Shown here: one piece after another, positions 9,120 through 18,200 of the stretch
How positions within the stretch are numbered: position 1 is the first letter of the stretch
Layout: the number at the start of each line of letters is the position of its first letter
Source: Spirosoma aureum
GTDB lineage: Bacteria > Bacteroidota > Bacteroidia > Cytophagales > Spirosomataceae
Reading direction: 5' to 3'
Assembly (NCBI RefSeq): GCF_011604685.1
Contig: NZ_CP050063.1
Location: forward strand, 2,068,501-2,132,500
DNA length: 64,000 nucleotides
Translations under genes and position numbers: made by a program
The notes under the pieces: model-generated
What the model was told of the DNA's origin: nothing
The model's database searches: none
The model's input: the letters and a program-made list of their open reading frames with translations, nothing else

Positions 9120-10559
9120 TTATTTATGTTCCTCGATCTCTTTTAATTTATTTTTCGCTTCTTCGTAGCCTGGATAGATTGTAAGTGCTTTTTTGTAATA
9201 GGCTATAGCATCGGCTTTTCTGTTCAATGCCAAATAAATATTTCCCATTGTTACCATAACTAAATCTCGATTAGAAAATTCTGCTACATTATTCTCTCCA
9301 ATGATTCTTGCATCTTCATATCGTTTCAGTGTTTGTAATTGTTCTGCCAGGAAATTCATAGAGATCCAGTCAATATAATATCGAGCAGTATCTGCTTTCA
9401 TTCGCTTATACTCCTCAATTGCTTTTATTACGCCTTGCTCAGCTATTAATTTCTCTATAACTTTATGTATTGGTTTTTTTATATGAACAGGCTTGTTATA
9501 CAACACCTTGGCTAAATTACCAGTAATTCCAAAAAAATCGGTTGGAGAACTATTGCATAGAACAATTATTAAACTATTTGTAGAAGGAATTCGAACTATA
9601 AACGATAAAAAACCTTCGGTCATTCCTAAGTGAAAATTTGAAAATACGCTATCAGTGGTCGTGTATTTAAACTGTTTATTGAACCAGCCATAGCCATATT
9701 GGGCTGGCCTAATGCCGGGGGTGAACATTTCTGCTGTAAGTTGTTTGTTGAGCAAAGTATTGTTACTAAGTGCTATATGGAATCTGAAAATATCCTCAAC
9801 AGTAGAATATAAATCTCCTGTTCCCATAGTATTTGATTGATCACGAAAATCTGAACTAGTATAACCTCCAAAACTATAATCATAGCCTGTAGCTCTTTTA
9901 TTGACAACTTGCGTATGGAAATAAGAACCTGAACTGTTCATGCCAGTTTTATTGAAAATATCTTCTTTCACTAATTGTGAATATGATTTGCCGGTAACTC
10001 TTTCCATAATATAGCCGAGTGTAAAATATCCCCAGCTACTGTAGGCGTATCTTGTTCCTGGTTCAAAGGCCAAAGGCGAATCCATATATACTTTCACATA
10101 TTCTTCTCTGGAAAAATTTTGTCGACTAATCTTTGGGAAAAAATCCTTTATTATATCATAATTTGGAATTCCTGATGTATGGCTAAGCAATTGCCTGATT
10201 GTGACTTTTGCAGCTGGCTTATTGGAAAATTCGGGAAGATAATCTAAAATTGCTTTATCTAATTTAATTAAGCCTTTCTGGACCTGAATGAGCATTAGTG
10301 TAGCGGTAAACGACTTTGAGATAGAACCAATCATAAATTTGGTCTCGGTAGTGTTAGGGATGTCCCACTCTCTATTGGCTAATCCAAAAGCAGCTTTATA
10401 AATGACCTTGCCATTCTCAGCAACTAAAACACTTCCGTCAAACATATTATAATTGTGATAGGCTCTCATTATTTCATTTAGTTTATCTTTCTTGCTTTGT
10501 GCTGGACTTGAATTTATTATCAAGGAAAACAGACCCACAAAAATTAAATACGATTTCAT
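9120..10559 (-). CDS. Exported serine hydrolase (beta-lactamase/PBP4* family) with C-terminal TPRs
   Basis: Class-C beta-lactamase-like serine hydrolase, a fold also used by DD-peptidases and esterases. From the chosen start the catalytic SxxK is S-I-S-K at residues 79-82, and YSS at about 173-175 stands where YxN is usual. Near 310, HLGMTEGFLSF probably forms the third active-site strand. The last ~110 residues form tetratricopeptide-like helices (NIYLALNRKADAIAYYKKAL). ATG at 10559 begins a clear signal peptide (MKSYLIFVGLFSLIINSSPAQS) and is preferred to ATG at 10595. It lies inside the polysaccharide block and could act on cell wall or on an acylated glycan. Substrate unknown. Confidence 0.85.
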   Translation of the reverse strand: MKSYLIFVGLFSLIINSSPAQSKKDKLNEIMRAYHNYNMFDGSVLVAENGKVIYKAAFGLANREWDIPNTTETKFMIGSISKSFTATLMLIQVQKGLIKLDKAILDYLPEFSNKPAAKVTIRQLLSHTSGIPNYDIIKDFFPKISRQNFSREEYVKVYMDSPLAFEPGTRYAYSSWGYFTLGYIMERVTGKSYSQLVKEDIFNKTGMNSSGSYFHTQVVNKRATGYDYSFGGYTSSDFRDQSNTMGTGDLYSTVEDIFRFHIALSNNTLLNKQLTAEMFTPGIRPAQYGYGWFNKQFKYTTTDSVFSNFHLGMTEGFLSFIVRIPSTNSLIIVLCNSSPTDFFGITGNLAKVLYNKPVHIKKPIHKVIEKLIAEQGVIKAIEEYKRMKADTARYYIDWISMNFLAEQLQTLKRYEDARIIGENNVAEFSNRDLVMVTMGNIYLALNRKADAIAYYKKALTIYPGYEEAKNKLKEIEEHK

Positions 10560-10858
10560 ATAGTTATAGATTATAAGGTTGTGGCTAAACTGCATTATTA
10601 GTTACTTATTGTTTTTGTTGCTTGCTATAAGAACGGTATTCATTGTAGGATCAGATCACTCGCATGTTAACTAAACAATAACAATTTACCGGGATGATAC
10701 TATATTCTCATAGTCTTTGAATTAGATCGCCTGTGCGATTACTTCGAGGTACAACACATTATAAATTTAACAAATACTTACTCGGGAATCTATGAAAAAA
10801 GAATGAAAGTAATAGATGCGAGAAAACCTGGATCTATTAATGTAAAATGTTAGGTAGT

Positions 10859-12010
10859 TTATATCCTGACTTTTAAATAGGAAAAATTTATAGAGATCGA
10901 TCTTTCTTTAAGAGATAGAAATGGTTTCTCGATTAGATACCAGCTTAATACTGAAAAGATAAAAATTATTGAAAAGGAAACTATAAAATTTCCTGTCATG
11001 CTTAATTGCTGGCCAATGTACAATAATACAAGCTGTTGGATTGGCCAACCATATAAGTAAAAGCCATATGAAAAGTCGCCGTATTTTGCGAACGTGTAGA
11101 ATTTTATTTTTTTAGAAAATGCAATGTAAAATAGTATGTAAGATCCGAAAAATGGCTGAACTAACTCAAAATAACCTAACCATCTTGCGCTGATAAGGAG
11201 AAGAAATAATGAACTTAAGAATAAGAGAATCGAGCGAGGTATATAGTTTCGATAAAAATAAAAGAATGATCCTGACAAGAAAAATGATAAAAAATGTTCC
11301 AGATTCAGGATAGTCATGAATTTTTGTGATGGGAAATAGGGGATAAGATGAGGACTAACGATTCCACTAATATTATATAATTCGTATGTTTTGTAATGTA
11401 AAATATTAACTATCAGGATAAAAATATATACTATCAGTAAGGCAAATTTATTTTTGTAAATATTAAGGAATGCCAAAAGAATTATCAATAAATAACACTT
11501 GAATTCATATGGGATTGTCCATATTGACGCATTGATCACATTTGGTCTTGGTGCCCCTGTTAATGTTTCTGGTAAAACAGGATACCTTAACAAGAGGATA
11601 TTGTGTATCAGTTCGCGAACATTAATATGAGCCCAATACATTCTGATATTTTGAAATGGTTGAATTGGTATGCCATTTCCCAAAGGGGCAAAAACAAAAG
11701 CACAGAGTAAACAAACAACTATGAATCCCGGATAAATTCGTAAAACTCTCTTTTTTATAAAGGTAAGATAATCTGGATTTTGATCCCAACTTTGTAAAAC
11801 AAGAAATCCACTAATGATAAAAAAGAAGTTAAGCGCCACCGTGCCAAACCCTACTTGCTTTTCTGAAAATACCCAAAGTGGCTCCGTATAATTGGCCGTG
11901 CCATAGTATAGCACATAAGCATGACTGAAGACTACTGTTACCGCCAGAATAAACCTAAAAAAATCCAGGTTATTCTTTCGATCTGTACTTTCAGTGTATA
12001 AAAGCTTCAT
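10859..12010 (-). CDS. Membrane acyltransferase 3 (OafA/NodX-type)
   Basis: A multi-spanning O-acyltransferase that would add acetyl or another acyl group to a surface glycan. The N-terminal motif NLDFFRFILAVTVVFSHAY holds the expected His near residue 30, followed by VGFGTVALNFFFIISGFLVL and an RIYPGF motif near residue 92, both typical of the family. About ten hydrophobic segments are visible; 383 aa is usual. The DNA is strikingly AT-rich compared with the housekeeping genes, which suggests recent acquisition. It lies 56 bp downstream of the pyruvyl transferase gene on the same strand. Confidence 0.88.
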   Translation of the reverse strand: MKLLYTESTDRKNNLDFFRFILAVTVVFSHAYVLYYGTANYTEPLWVFSEKQVGFGTVALNFFFIISGFLVLQSWDQNPDYLTFIKKRVLRIYPGFIVVCLLCAFVFAPLGNGIPIQPFQNIRMYWAHINVRELIHNILLLRYPVLPETLTGAPRPNVINASIWTIPYEFKCYLLIILLAFLNIYKNKFALLIVYIFILIVNILHYKTYELYNISGIVSPHLIPYFPSQKFMTILNLEHFLSFFLSGSFFYFYRNYIPRSILLFLSSLFLLLISARWLGYFELVQPFFGSYILFYIAFSKKIKFYTFAKYGDFSYGFYLYGWPIQQLVLLYIGQQLSMTGNFIVSFSIIFIFSVLSWYLIEKPFLSLKERSISINFSYLKVRI

Positions 12011-12066
12011 AGTAAACTATATAATTCGTTTAAATTATCGATTGATCTATATTTAGAAGAGAAGCA

Positions 12067-13137
12067 TTATCTTTTTCTTGACAAAAGATAGTTGTAAATA
12101 GGGATTGGTAATGTCAAATAAGATATAGTTTTTACGAGCTTTTTGCTATTCTTTTTTAGCTTGTTTACCCAATTTGGCTTTATCCGAGAACTGGCAGACA
12201 GGTCACTCATCCATTTATTCGCGACTGGATTCGCCAATCGGTTTTGAAATTTAATTTCCAGCTCTATGGGATGCGTTAACTCAGAAATAAACTCGTTTTG
12301 TATTTCTTTAGCCATTACCATAGAGTTATCACGGCATTCCTGAACCTTTCTACGTGCCTGATCGGTCAAACAATAATTAAAAGCATTCGCTAATACCTGA
12401 TCATCCAGTTCGTCAGCCTTGAATACGATTGGCCAGCCTATTTTTTCAGCCTGTGCCACGATTTTAGCTCCTCCGGCTTCTGGATCAATAGCAAGTACTG
12501 GAACATTATTCTTGAGTGCAAGTACTGTTCCATGTAGCCGGGTTGTTAAAAGTACATCGACCCGGGCAATCAGGGATTCGACCTCGGCCGAAGATCGGAG
12601 GTGAGTATTATTTGAATCCAGGCGAGTATCTATATAGACAACAGCCATTTGGCGGGAGTTGACCAAACGATTAATTGCTTCGTTAGCTACAGAATCCAAA
12701 GCGCCCGGATACGGCTCGACTAAACAAATACCCACAACCGGCACCTGGGGTTCCTGCGATAAAAAAACAATATCTGGTCGTACAGTTAACGAGCTATTTC
12801 GCTCCAGTAGTAAGTCAAAAGGATTCCACTTTTCTAATGGAACAAGCATTGATAAGTTAAGGCCAATAAGACGGCATGTGTTAAAACGATTTAGAAAATC
12901 AGCTTCATATTGACTTTGCTCGAAGGGGCCGCATACAAATACGACGTGCGAATAAGTTGACGCTTCAACCAATCGCCAGTTAACACCGCCTTCAAAAGGA
13001 AGGTCGAAAGCAATATCATAACTATAACCAGCTTGTTCTACCCATTCGCAGGTAACGTTTAATGCCAGGATGTCTCCAGCAGTAGGATGTCCTAGTTCAA
13101 AACTAAACCAGCCCGCAATTAGCACTTTTTTATTCAT
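12067..13137 (-). CDS. Polysaccharide pyruvyl transferase family protein
   Basis: This 356-aa protein resembles the PS_pyruv_trans family (CsaB/WcaK-like), which adds pyruvate ketals to wall or capsular sugars. Supporting segments are GHPTAGDILAL near the N-terminus, VVFVCGPFEQ, and the conserved VDVLLTTRLHGTVLAL followed by VPVLAIDPEAGGAKI near residues 190-225. The last ~80 residues are basic and poorly conserved. ATG at 13137. It belongs to the minus-strand polysaccharide block between the deacetylase and acyltransferase genes. Confidence 0.82.
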   Translation of the reverse strand: MNKKVLIAGWFSFELGHPTAGDILALNVTCEWVEQAGYSYDIAFDLPFEGGVNWRLVEASTYSHVVFVCGPFEQSQYEADFLNRFNTCRLIGLNLSMLVPLEKWNPFDLLLERNSSLTVRPDIVFLSQEPQVPVVGICLVEPYPGALDSVANEAINRLVNSRQMAVVYIDTRLDSNNTHLRSSAEVESLIARVDVLLTTRLHGTVLALKNNVPVLAIDPEAGGAKIVAQAEKIGWPIVFKADELDDQVLANAFNYCLTDQARRKVQECRDNSMVMAKEIQNEFISELTHPIELEIKFQNRLANPVANKWMSDLSASSRIKPNWVNKLKKNSKKLVKTISYLTLPIPIYNYLLSRKR

Positions 13138-13197
13138 GAGAAATACTACCCGCCACTAGTTCTGTTTCAACAAACCTGAAACAACTCATGATGACTA

Positions 13198-14211
13198 TTA
13201 TAAAATTTGATCAAGCTGTTTTTGTAATTGTTCGCCCGTGCAGTTTGGAACGGGAAACCGTCCAATTTGATACTGATTGCTACGACCTCTTGTTTGTACA
13301 GCGTTTGTCGTGAAAGCAATCGAAAATCCTTCTTCACGCACTATTTTTTGCGTACGACTGTCATAATCTCCGTATGGATAAGCAAACGAAGTTATGGATC
13401 GATGGCTTATTTTTTCAAGTATATTTTTACTGGTAGCTATTTCGTGACGCTGTGTAGCTTCCTTATGATCAGACAGTGCCGGATGAGATAAGGAATGAGC
13501 ACCTATATCAATAAGCGGATGATCGATCAATTCAGTAAGCTGTGCTAGTGATATGGCTGAATCTTCGGGTCTTATTTGTACATCAGAACTGGCCCAGTTT
13601 CGTAAATAAGCTAAAATTTTTTGCTGGTCATTATGAAGTAAAGGCCGCATTTTCTTCCAGATGCTTAAATATAAACTGCATCGCTTTGATGGTGGAGGAC
13701 TGCTCGCTTTCCATGATTTTTGTAGTTGCATAAGACGCTGTGTCAGTTCTGATTCGTCGTCCAGATCAAACAGGAAGTTTTCATCGGCAATTTGTATCGA
13801 AAGCGTCTGAGGTAGAAGGTGCGTATCAAAGATTAGGAATTGCAATTCATCCCACCAGAACGGTTGCCTGTTGAAAATAGAATCTGTTGTCAGAAAGAAT
13901 GTAGCTGGCAATTCATATTTTTCCAACAGTGGTTTGGCAACCGTAAAATTATCCGTATACCCATCATCAAAAGTCAGCACCAGCCCCCTATGGGTGAGTT
14001 TACCTGTTTGTAATTGATCAACTAACTGATTAACTGATATCACACGATTGGTCTTTTTTAGCCATTGTAGTTGTTTCTCAAAGTGAGCAGGGCTAATGCA
14101 TAAATCCCAGGGGTCAAAATCAACTTCAGCCACACGATGGTACATAAGTGCCAATACGCTGGGGGAAATAGATTGCCGGAGCTGACGCAACCAAAGGGGC
14201 TGAACGTTCAT
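13198..14211 (-). CDS. Polysaccharide deacetylase (NodB/CE4 family)
   Basis: Metal-dependent carbohydrate esterase that removes N-acetyl groups. Motif 1 is TFDDGY (about residues 82-87), with the catalytic and metal Asp pair. Motif 2 is the metal-binding HSLSHP (about 240-245), and FAYPYGDYD near 275 matches motif 3. There is an insertion of about 90 residues between motifs 1 and 2. No signal peptide is obvious. Start is ATG at 14211; the TTG at 14223 is less likely. The ATG overlaps the preceding stop as ATGA, indicating translational coupling to the glycosyltransferase-methyltransferase gene. Confidence 0.87.
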   Translation of the reverse strand: MNVQPLWLRQLRQSISPSVLALMYHRVAEVDFDPWDLCISPAHFEKQLQWLKKTNRVISVNQLVDQLQTGKLTHRGLVLTFDDGYTDNFTVAKPLLEKYELPATFFLTTDSIFNRQPFWWDELQFLIFDTHLLPQTLSIQIADENFLFDLDDESELTQRLMQLQKSWKASSPPPSKRCSLYLSIWKKMRPLLHNDQQKILAYLRNWASSDVQIRPEDSAISLAQLTELIDHPLIDIGAHSLSHPALSDHKEATQRHEIATSKNILEKISHRSITSFAYPYGDYDSRTQKIVREEGFSIAFTTNAVQTRGRSNQYQIGRFPVPNCTGEQLQKQLDQIL

Positions 14212-15827
14212 AATGGTTTGCAAACTTTAGCCGTAATGATAACAGGATAGTGAGAGTCCTGCATATCTAATTGATGCTGAGTTAATTCGTTTTGACCCAT
14301 CCCGTATAGAAATGCAGTAGCCACGAATACGTTGCCAAATGTTTGCAACGTGACACGATCGGCAGGGAAATGCTCTGTAAGAATTCGTTTCAGCGATAAT
14401 TCATTGAACGACCAGTACCATGTTTTTTGCCATTCACCATGATCAATCGGGCTGATTCCTGGCGAGGTTAGTAGTAGCATACCACCTGGTTTCAGAATCC
14501 GATGGCAGGTTTGGATCGCGCTGCTGAAATCATAGATCAAGTGCAGTGTTTGGGTCAGGATAATGCAATCGAATGTATTCGTATCAACCTGAGGAAGGTC
14601 TGTCAGATCCCCTATGATAGTGGCCTGGGGAGCATCGGCATGAACGTGTAAAATATCACTTTGACTAACATTCGTACCGCCAAAGCGCATCGTGTATTCA
14701 TTGTCGCCAATTTCCAGTACGCGTCCTCGAATCAAATTGGCTTGTTGATGCAGGAAATTTTCGATGTAGTAACGATCAACGGGACCACCGCCCCGGTCGT
14801 AGCCAAAAGAGTCACTTATTGGTTTGAGCCGCTTGAGGTCGCCCAAACGAACGGACCCTACTTTAGGTCGATAACTTTGAAAAAGACCCGCCTGATACGC
14901 CCACCGGAATAGAAAGTTAGGCACAACGCGTTTGGCTATTGGCTTGATAAACATGAGCTTGGTAAACAATTGATAACGATAGAACCACCTGGCATTATAT
15001 TTATAGAGTAGTTGCTCGTAGCTTTTTTTGACTGAATTGCTTAGGAAAACGTCCTTTTTGAGAAGTCGATGGTACATCTCCATAGCGTAATTGGAATGCC
15101 AATTCTTTATACCAGCCTGATAGGCTTCGAGGTCTTCTGGTTCATGAATGAGTTTTTCCTGTCGTTTTAGTACGTCAAGAACGGTTGATAACATCATGAG
15201 GCAATCAGATGACATATTGGTCTGATGTTGCCGATAAGCAGTTAAAACCTCGGTATGGTGTAATACGGGGTGCTCTGCCGCTATGGTCAAATATATGTCA
15301 TAATCTTCGCAGGCTCTGAGAGTTACATCAAAACGTACGGTATCAAATATACTTCGACGGTACATAACCGTTGCATGCATACCGATATAATTAATTCTCA
15401 GAAAGTTTCGATAATGATTGGTAAGTACAGTCCTTGTTATTGTATTCAGAATGTTCAGTTCCGTATCAACAGTGTGGTGCCCTCCTGATACGAATGCTAC
15501 CTCAGGATGATCAAGTAATATCTTCACATTGTAAGCAATGGCGTGAGGGTAGAGGAGATCATCCGCATCCAGAAAAACGAGATAATCGCCCATGCTGTGG
15601 CTTATGCCTGTGTTTCGAGCGGCCGACAATCCCTGGTTTGATTGATATACATAGTGAACCTGAGGATTCCGCAAGGCAACCGTTTTGGTAGTATCGGTAG
15701 AGCCATCATCGACGACTATAACTTCGATTGGGGTATACGTTTGCCGGACAACACTATCGATAGCTTGTTGTAAAAAACGCCCATGATTATAACATGGAAT
15801 AATTACGGAAACTAAGAGTGAATCCAC
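14208..15827 (-). CDS. Bifunctional GT2 glycosyltransferase-methyltransferase
   Basis: A two-domain fusion. Residues 1-240 are a GT2 glycosyltransferase (VSVIIPCYNHGRFL, VVDDGSTD, FLDADDLLYP, CEDYDIYL). A helical linker follows. Residues ~375-490 resemble a class I SAM methyltransferase: VLEIGD as motif I, GDLTDLP, FDCIILTQTLHLIYD and the post-I motif HRILKPGGMLLLTSPG. It could add a sugar and then cap or methylate it, stopping chain growth, but this is inferred from domain order. The start is GTG at 15827 with no ATG before beta strand 1. It is 22 bp downstream of the ABC ATPase gene. Confidence 0.86.
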   Translation of the reverse strand: MDSLLVSVIIPCYNHGRFLQQAIDSVVRQTYTPIEVIVVDDGSTDTTKTVALRNPQVHYVYQSNQGLSAARNTGISHSMGDYLVFLDADDLLYPHAIAYNVKILLDHPEVAFVSGGHHTVDTELNILNTITRTVLTNHYRNFLRINYIGMHATVMYRRSIFDTVRFDVTLRACEDYDIYLTIAAEHPVLHHTEVLTAYRQHQTNMSSDCLMMLSTVLDVLKRQEKLIHEPEDLEAYQAGIKNWHSNYAMEMYHRLLKKDVFLSNSVKKSYEQLLYKYNARWFYRYQLFTKLMFIKPIAKRVVPNFLFRWAYQAGLFQSYRPKVGSVRLGDLKRLKPISDSFGYDRGGGPVDRYYIENFLHQQANLIRGRVLEIGDNEYTMRFGGTNVSQSDILHVHADAPQATIIGDLTDLPQVDTNTFDCIILTQTLHLIYDFSSAIQTCHRILKPGGMLLLTSPGISPIDHGEWQKTWYWSFNELSLKRILTEHFPADRVTLQTFGNVFVATAFLYGMGQNELTQHQLDMQDSHYPVIITAKVCKPL

Positions 15828-15849
15828 AGGATGGTTGGACGAATTGTCT

Positions 15850-17127
15850 TTATTGGTGTACTTGATTGACTAACGTCTGCCGCCAGGTGAATGGAAATGC
15901 CGGACGAACTATACCCGGCCATTTGCCAAACCATGTTGTGTTTTCCCGATAATCTTCTACCTCAAACGATAAACATTGCTGATAGTCGAATAAAATGGAA
16001 CTCGTATCTTTTATGATCCGGAGTGATAAATAGTAGGCTCCATCATTCAGGAAGTTTCCCGGAATGGTACATTCGCCTTCCAGGACTCCTTCGTTACAGT
16101 TGAGACTCGCCGTAGGAATATCAAAAACGCATTCGCCAACATTGGTAAACAACTGTAAGGATAGGCTCAATTGTGTTGATGCCGCAAAATTCCAGATAGA
16201 AAACCTGAATTTCAGTGGCGTACAGACATCGATCAGGGTTTGCCCACTATTGAACTGAGGAGACAGTTCAACGTGTTTAATACGGACGTATTTGTTGCCC
16301 GGCGCATCTTCCGGCTCCTCCCAGGCCTGATGCAGACTATTCTGCTGAAGGGTAGCTAAAAATTTACTGACAACGGTACGTGTTTCCCCAATCTCGTTCA
16401 CTCGCCCGTGCTGTAACCATACCGATTTTTGGCATAAATTATTGACTGCCTGCATGTTATGGCTAACAAATAGAATTGTTCGTCCTTTATCGTGTGCAAC
16501 TTCCTGCATCTTGCCCAGGCACTTTTTCTGAAATTCAGCATCACCAACGGCCAGAACCTCATCAACAATTAGAATATCAGGTTCGAGGTGAGCCGCTACC
16601 GCAAATGCCAAACGCATATACATACCTGATGAGTAACGCTTTGCTGGCGTATCAATAAACTTTTCAATACCTGAGAAGGCAACAATTTCATCAAACTTTC
16701 GCTGGATATCGACTTTTTTCATTCCCAGCATATGGCCGCTAATGTAGATATTTTCGCGTCCGGTTAACTCCATATGAAAGCCTGTTCCAACTTCCAGCAG
16801 ACTGCTTATTGTCCCTTTGCCACGAATAACACCTTTGCTCGGTCGGGTAATTCGGGAAATAATTTTCAATAATGTCGATTTGCCAGCTCCATTCGAACCA
16901 ATTAAACCCCAGACTTCACCTTGCTTAATATCGAAACTGACATTATCTAATGCGACTAGGTGAGATGGGTCATGGGGTGACATTGGATTTCCAAAAAATG
17001 GGTCGTCTCTTCGACGAATACTGGTTGTCCACCACCGTTGGAGGTCCTGCCGGAACGAGCCAGTCCCGATGGTGCCGAGACGGTAATATTTTGAAAGATT
17101 TTCTAACTGAATGATCGTATCTGACAT
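15850..17127 (-). CDS. Polysaccharide ABC exporter ATPase (Wzt/TagH type)
   Basis: The nucleotide-binding subunit of a type ABC-2 glycan exporter. From ATG 17127, Walker A GSNGAGKST lies at about residues 77-85, the signature YSSGMYMRLAF near 175, Walker B ILIVDEVLAVGD near 195, and the switch His in LFVSHNM near 230. After the ATPase comes a ~170-residue beta-rich C-terminal domain like that of Wzt proteins, which in known systems recognises the chain-end modification. That fits the modifying enzymes next door. TTG at 17145 would overlap the permease gene; ATG at 17127, 10 bp past its stop, is chosen. Confidence 0.92.
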   Translation of the reverse strand: MSDTIIQLENLSKYYRLGTIGTGSFRQDLQRWWTTSIRRRDDPFFGNPMSPHDPSHLVALDNVSFDIKQGEVWGLIGSNGAGKSTLLKIISRITRPSKGVIRGKGTISSLLEVGTGFHMELTGRENIYISGHMLGMKKVDIQRKFDEIVAFSGIEKFIDTPAKRYSSGMYMRLAFAVAAHLEPDILIVDEVLAVGDAEFQKKCLGKMQEVAHDKGRTILFVSHNMQAVNNLCQKSVWLQHGRVNEIGETRTVVSKFLATLQQNSLHQAWEEPEDAPGNKYVRIKHVELSPQFNSGQTLIDVCTPLKFRFSIWNFAASTQLSLSLQLFTNVGECVFDIPTASLNCNEGVLEGECTIPGNFLNDGAYYLSLRIIKDTSSILFDYQQCLSFEVEDYRENTTWFGKWPGIVRPAFPFTWRQTLVNQVHQ

Positions 17128-17137
17128 CGAAAAAAAA

Positions 17138-17998
17138 TTATACAACGTCCATCAACTTGTCGACCCGTTTATGAAAAAGCATCATAGACCCAACGAATAA
17201 AAGCAGCGTGATGGAAATACTATAGAGTAATTGAGCAGTCGTAAATGTCCCTTCGTTAAAAATACAGAACCGACTCAGTTCGAATAAGGAAGACAATGGG
17301 TTTAGTTCCATAAGCAGTCTTAACTTGGCTGGAACAATGGTTACTGGATAGATAACAGGTGTAATGAACATCATTAAGCGAATGCCCACATTCACAATAT
17401 TGATCAAATCCCGGTATTGAGCTGTCAATACGGCAAACAATAAGCCAGCTGACAGGCCATTAATACCAATTATGGCTATCGCAAACGGAAGTAAAAGTAG
17501 CCACCAACTTATAACGATGGGTGTATTATAAATAAACCAATAAACTAAAATTAGTATAAATAGGAGAAATAGTTGTAAAAAAAGCCGTATGATGTTGGCG
17601 CTTACTAGCGATAATGGAACAATAAGTCGTGGGAAGTATACTTTCTGGAAAATGGATTCATAGTGTGTGAAAGTAAAGGAAATAGCAATAAAGCTTTCAC
17701 TAAAGAATGTCCATAAGGCAATACCGATCAGGTAAAATAATACCGGTGGTATACTCCCCGTAGAAATACCAACCAGTTTATTAAAAACCAGCACATACGT
17801 AAATAGAGTCAGAACAGGCTGAAAAAGTATCCATAACGGTCCAAGCAGGGTTTGCTGGTGATTGAGTAGAAAATCTTTCCTGATCAAACGGAGCCACAGA
17901 TTACGGTAAGCCCATACTTCTTTTAGGTTCCAATCCCACCAACTGGTTTCACTGGTAAGCTCCCATTCCCACTCTTCTGTTTTGGAATTACTCTTCAT
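17138..17998 (-). CDS. Polysaccharide ABC exporter permease (Wzm/TagG type)
   Basis: The membrane subunit of the ABC-2 glycan exporter. 286 aa with about six transmembrane segments: a cytosolic amphipathic start (WDWNLKEVWAYRNLWLRLIRKDF), then LLGPLWILFQPVLTLFTYVLVF and later hydrophobic spans, as in KpsM/Wzm/RfbA proteins. It is the first gene of the minus-strand polysaccharide block, directly upstream of its ATPase. ATG at 17998. Confidence 0.92.
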   Translation of the reverse strand: MKSNSKTEEWEWELTSETSWWDWNLKEVWAYRNLWLRLIRKDFLLNHQQTLLGPLWILFQPVLTLFTYVLVFNKLVGISTGSIPPVLFYLIGIALWTFFSESFIAISFTFTHYESIFQKVYFPRLIVPLSLVSANIIRLFLQLFLLFILILVYWFIYNTPIVISWWLLLLPFAIAIIGINGLSAGLLFAVLTAQYRDLINIVNVGIRLMMFITPVIYPVTIVPAKLRLLMELNPLSSLFELSRFCIFNEGTFTTAQLLYSISITLLLFVGSMMLFHKRVDKLMDVV

Positions 17999-18016
17999 GT
18001 TCTATAGCTACTAATC

Positions 18017-18024
18017 CAAAAGTA
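18017..18024 (-). promoter_or_regulatory. Candidate -7 box for the polysaccharide export operon
   Basis: On the minus strand TACTTTTG matches TAnnTTTG exactly, 18 bp before the permease ATG. The sequence at the -33 distance is T-rich (TTTT) rather than TTTG. This gives a leader of only about 12 nt, acceptable in Bacteroidota. Confidence 0.4.
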
Positions 18025-18144
18025 ACTAAGCACTGGCATGGAAAAAAGTAAAGCCTGTAAAAAGCAACTTTTACGAATTTTATATAACTGAAAGTCAGCT
18101 AATTGTTTATATCTATTAGGGTAGATTATTCGAAACGAGCACCT

Positions 18145-18193
18145 TACAATACAGGATTAGCCAGGCTATACATCTGGCTAATCCTGTATTGTA
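18145..18193 (-). terminator. Perfect 20-bp hairpin after the M20 amidohydrolase
   Basis: Arms 18145-18164 and 18174-18193 are exact reverse complements (20 bp) with a 9-base loop. The hairpin begins 7 bp after the amidohydrolase stop codon, so it most likely ends that transcript and insulates the polysaccharide operon. No U tract follows. Confidence 0.75.
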
Positions 18194-18200
18194 TCTTCGC

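Noticed and set aside
13155..13185. Small hairpin GTTTCA-N7-TGAAAC between deacetylase and pyruvyl transferase genes
   Set aside because: Only 6 bp of pairing with no T tract; too weak to call a terminator.
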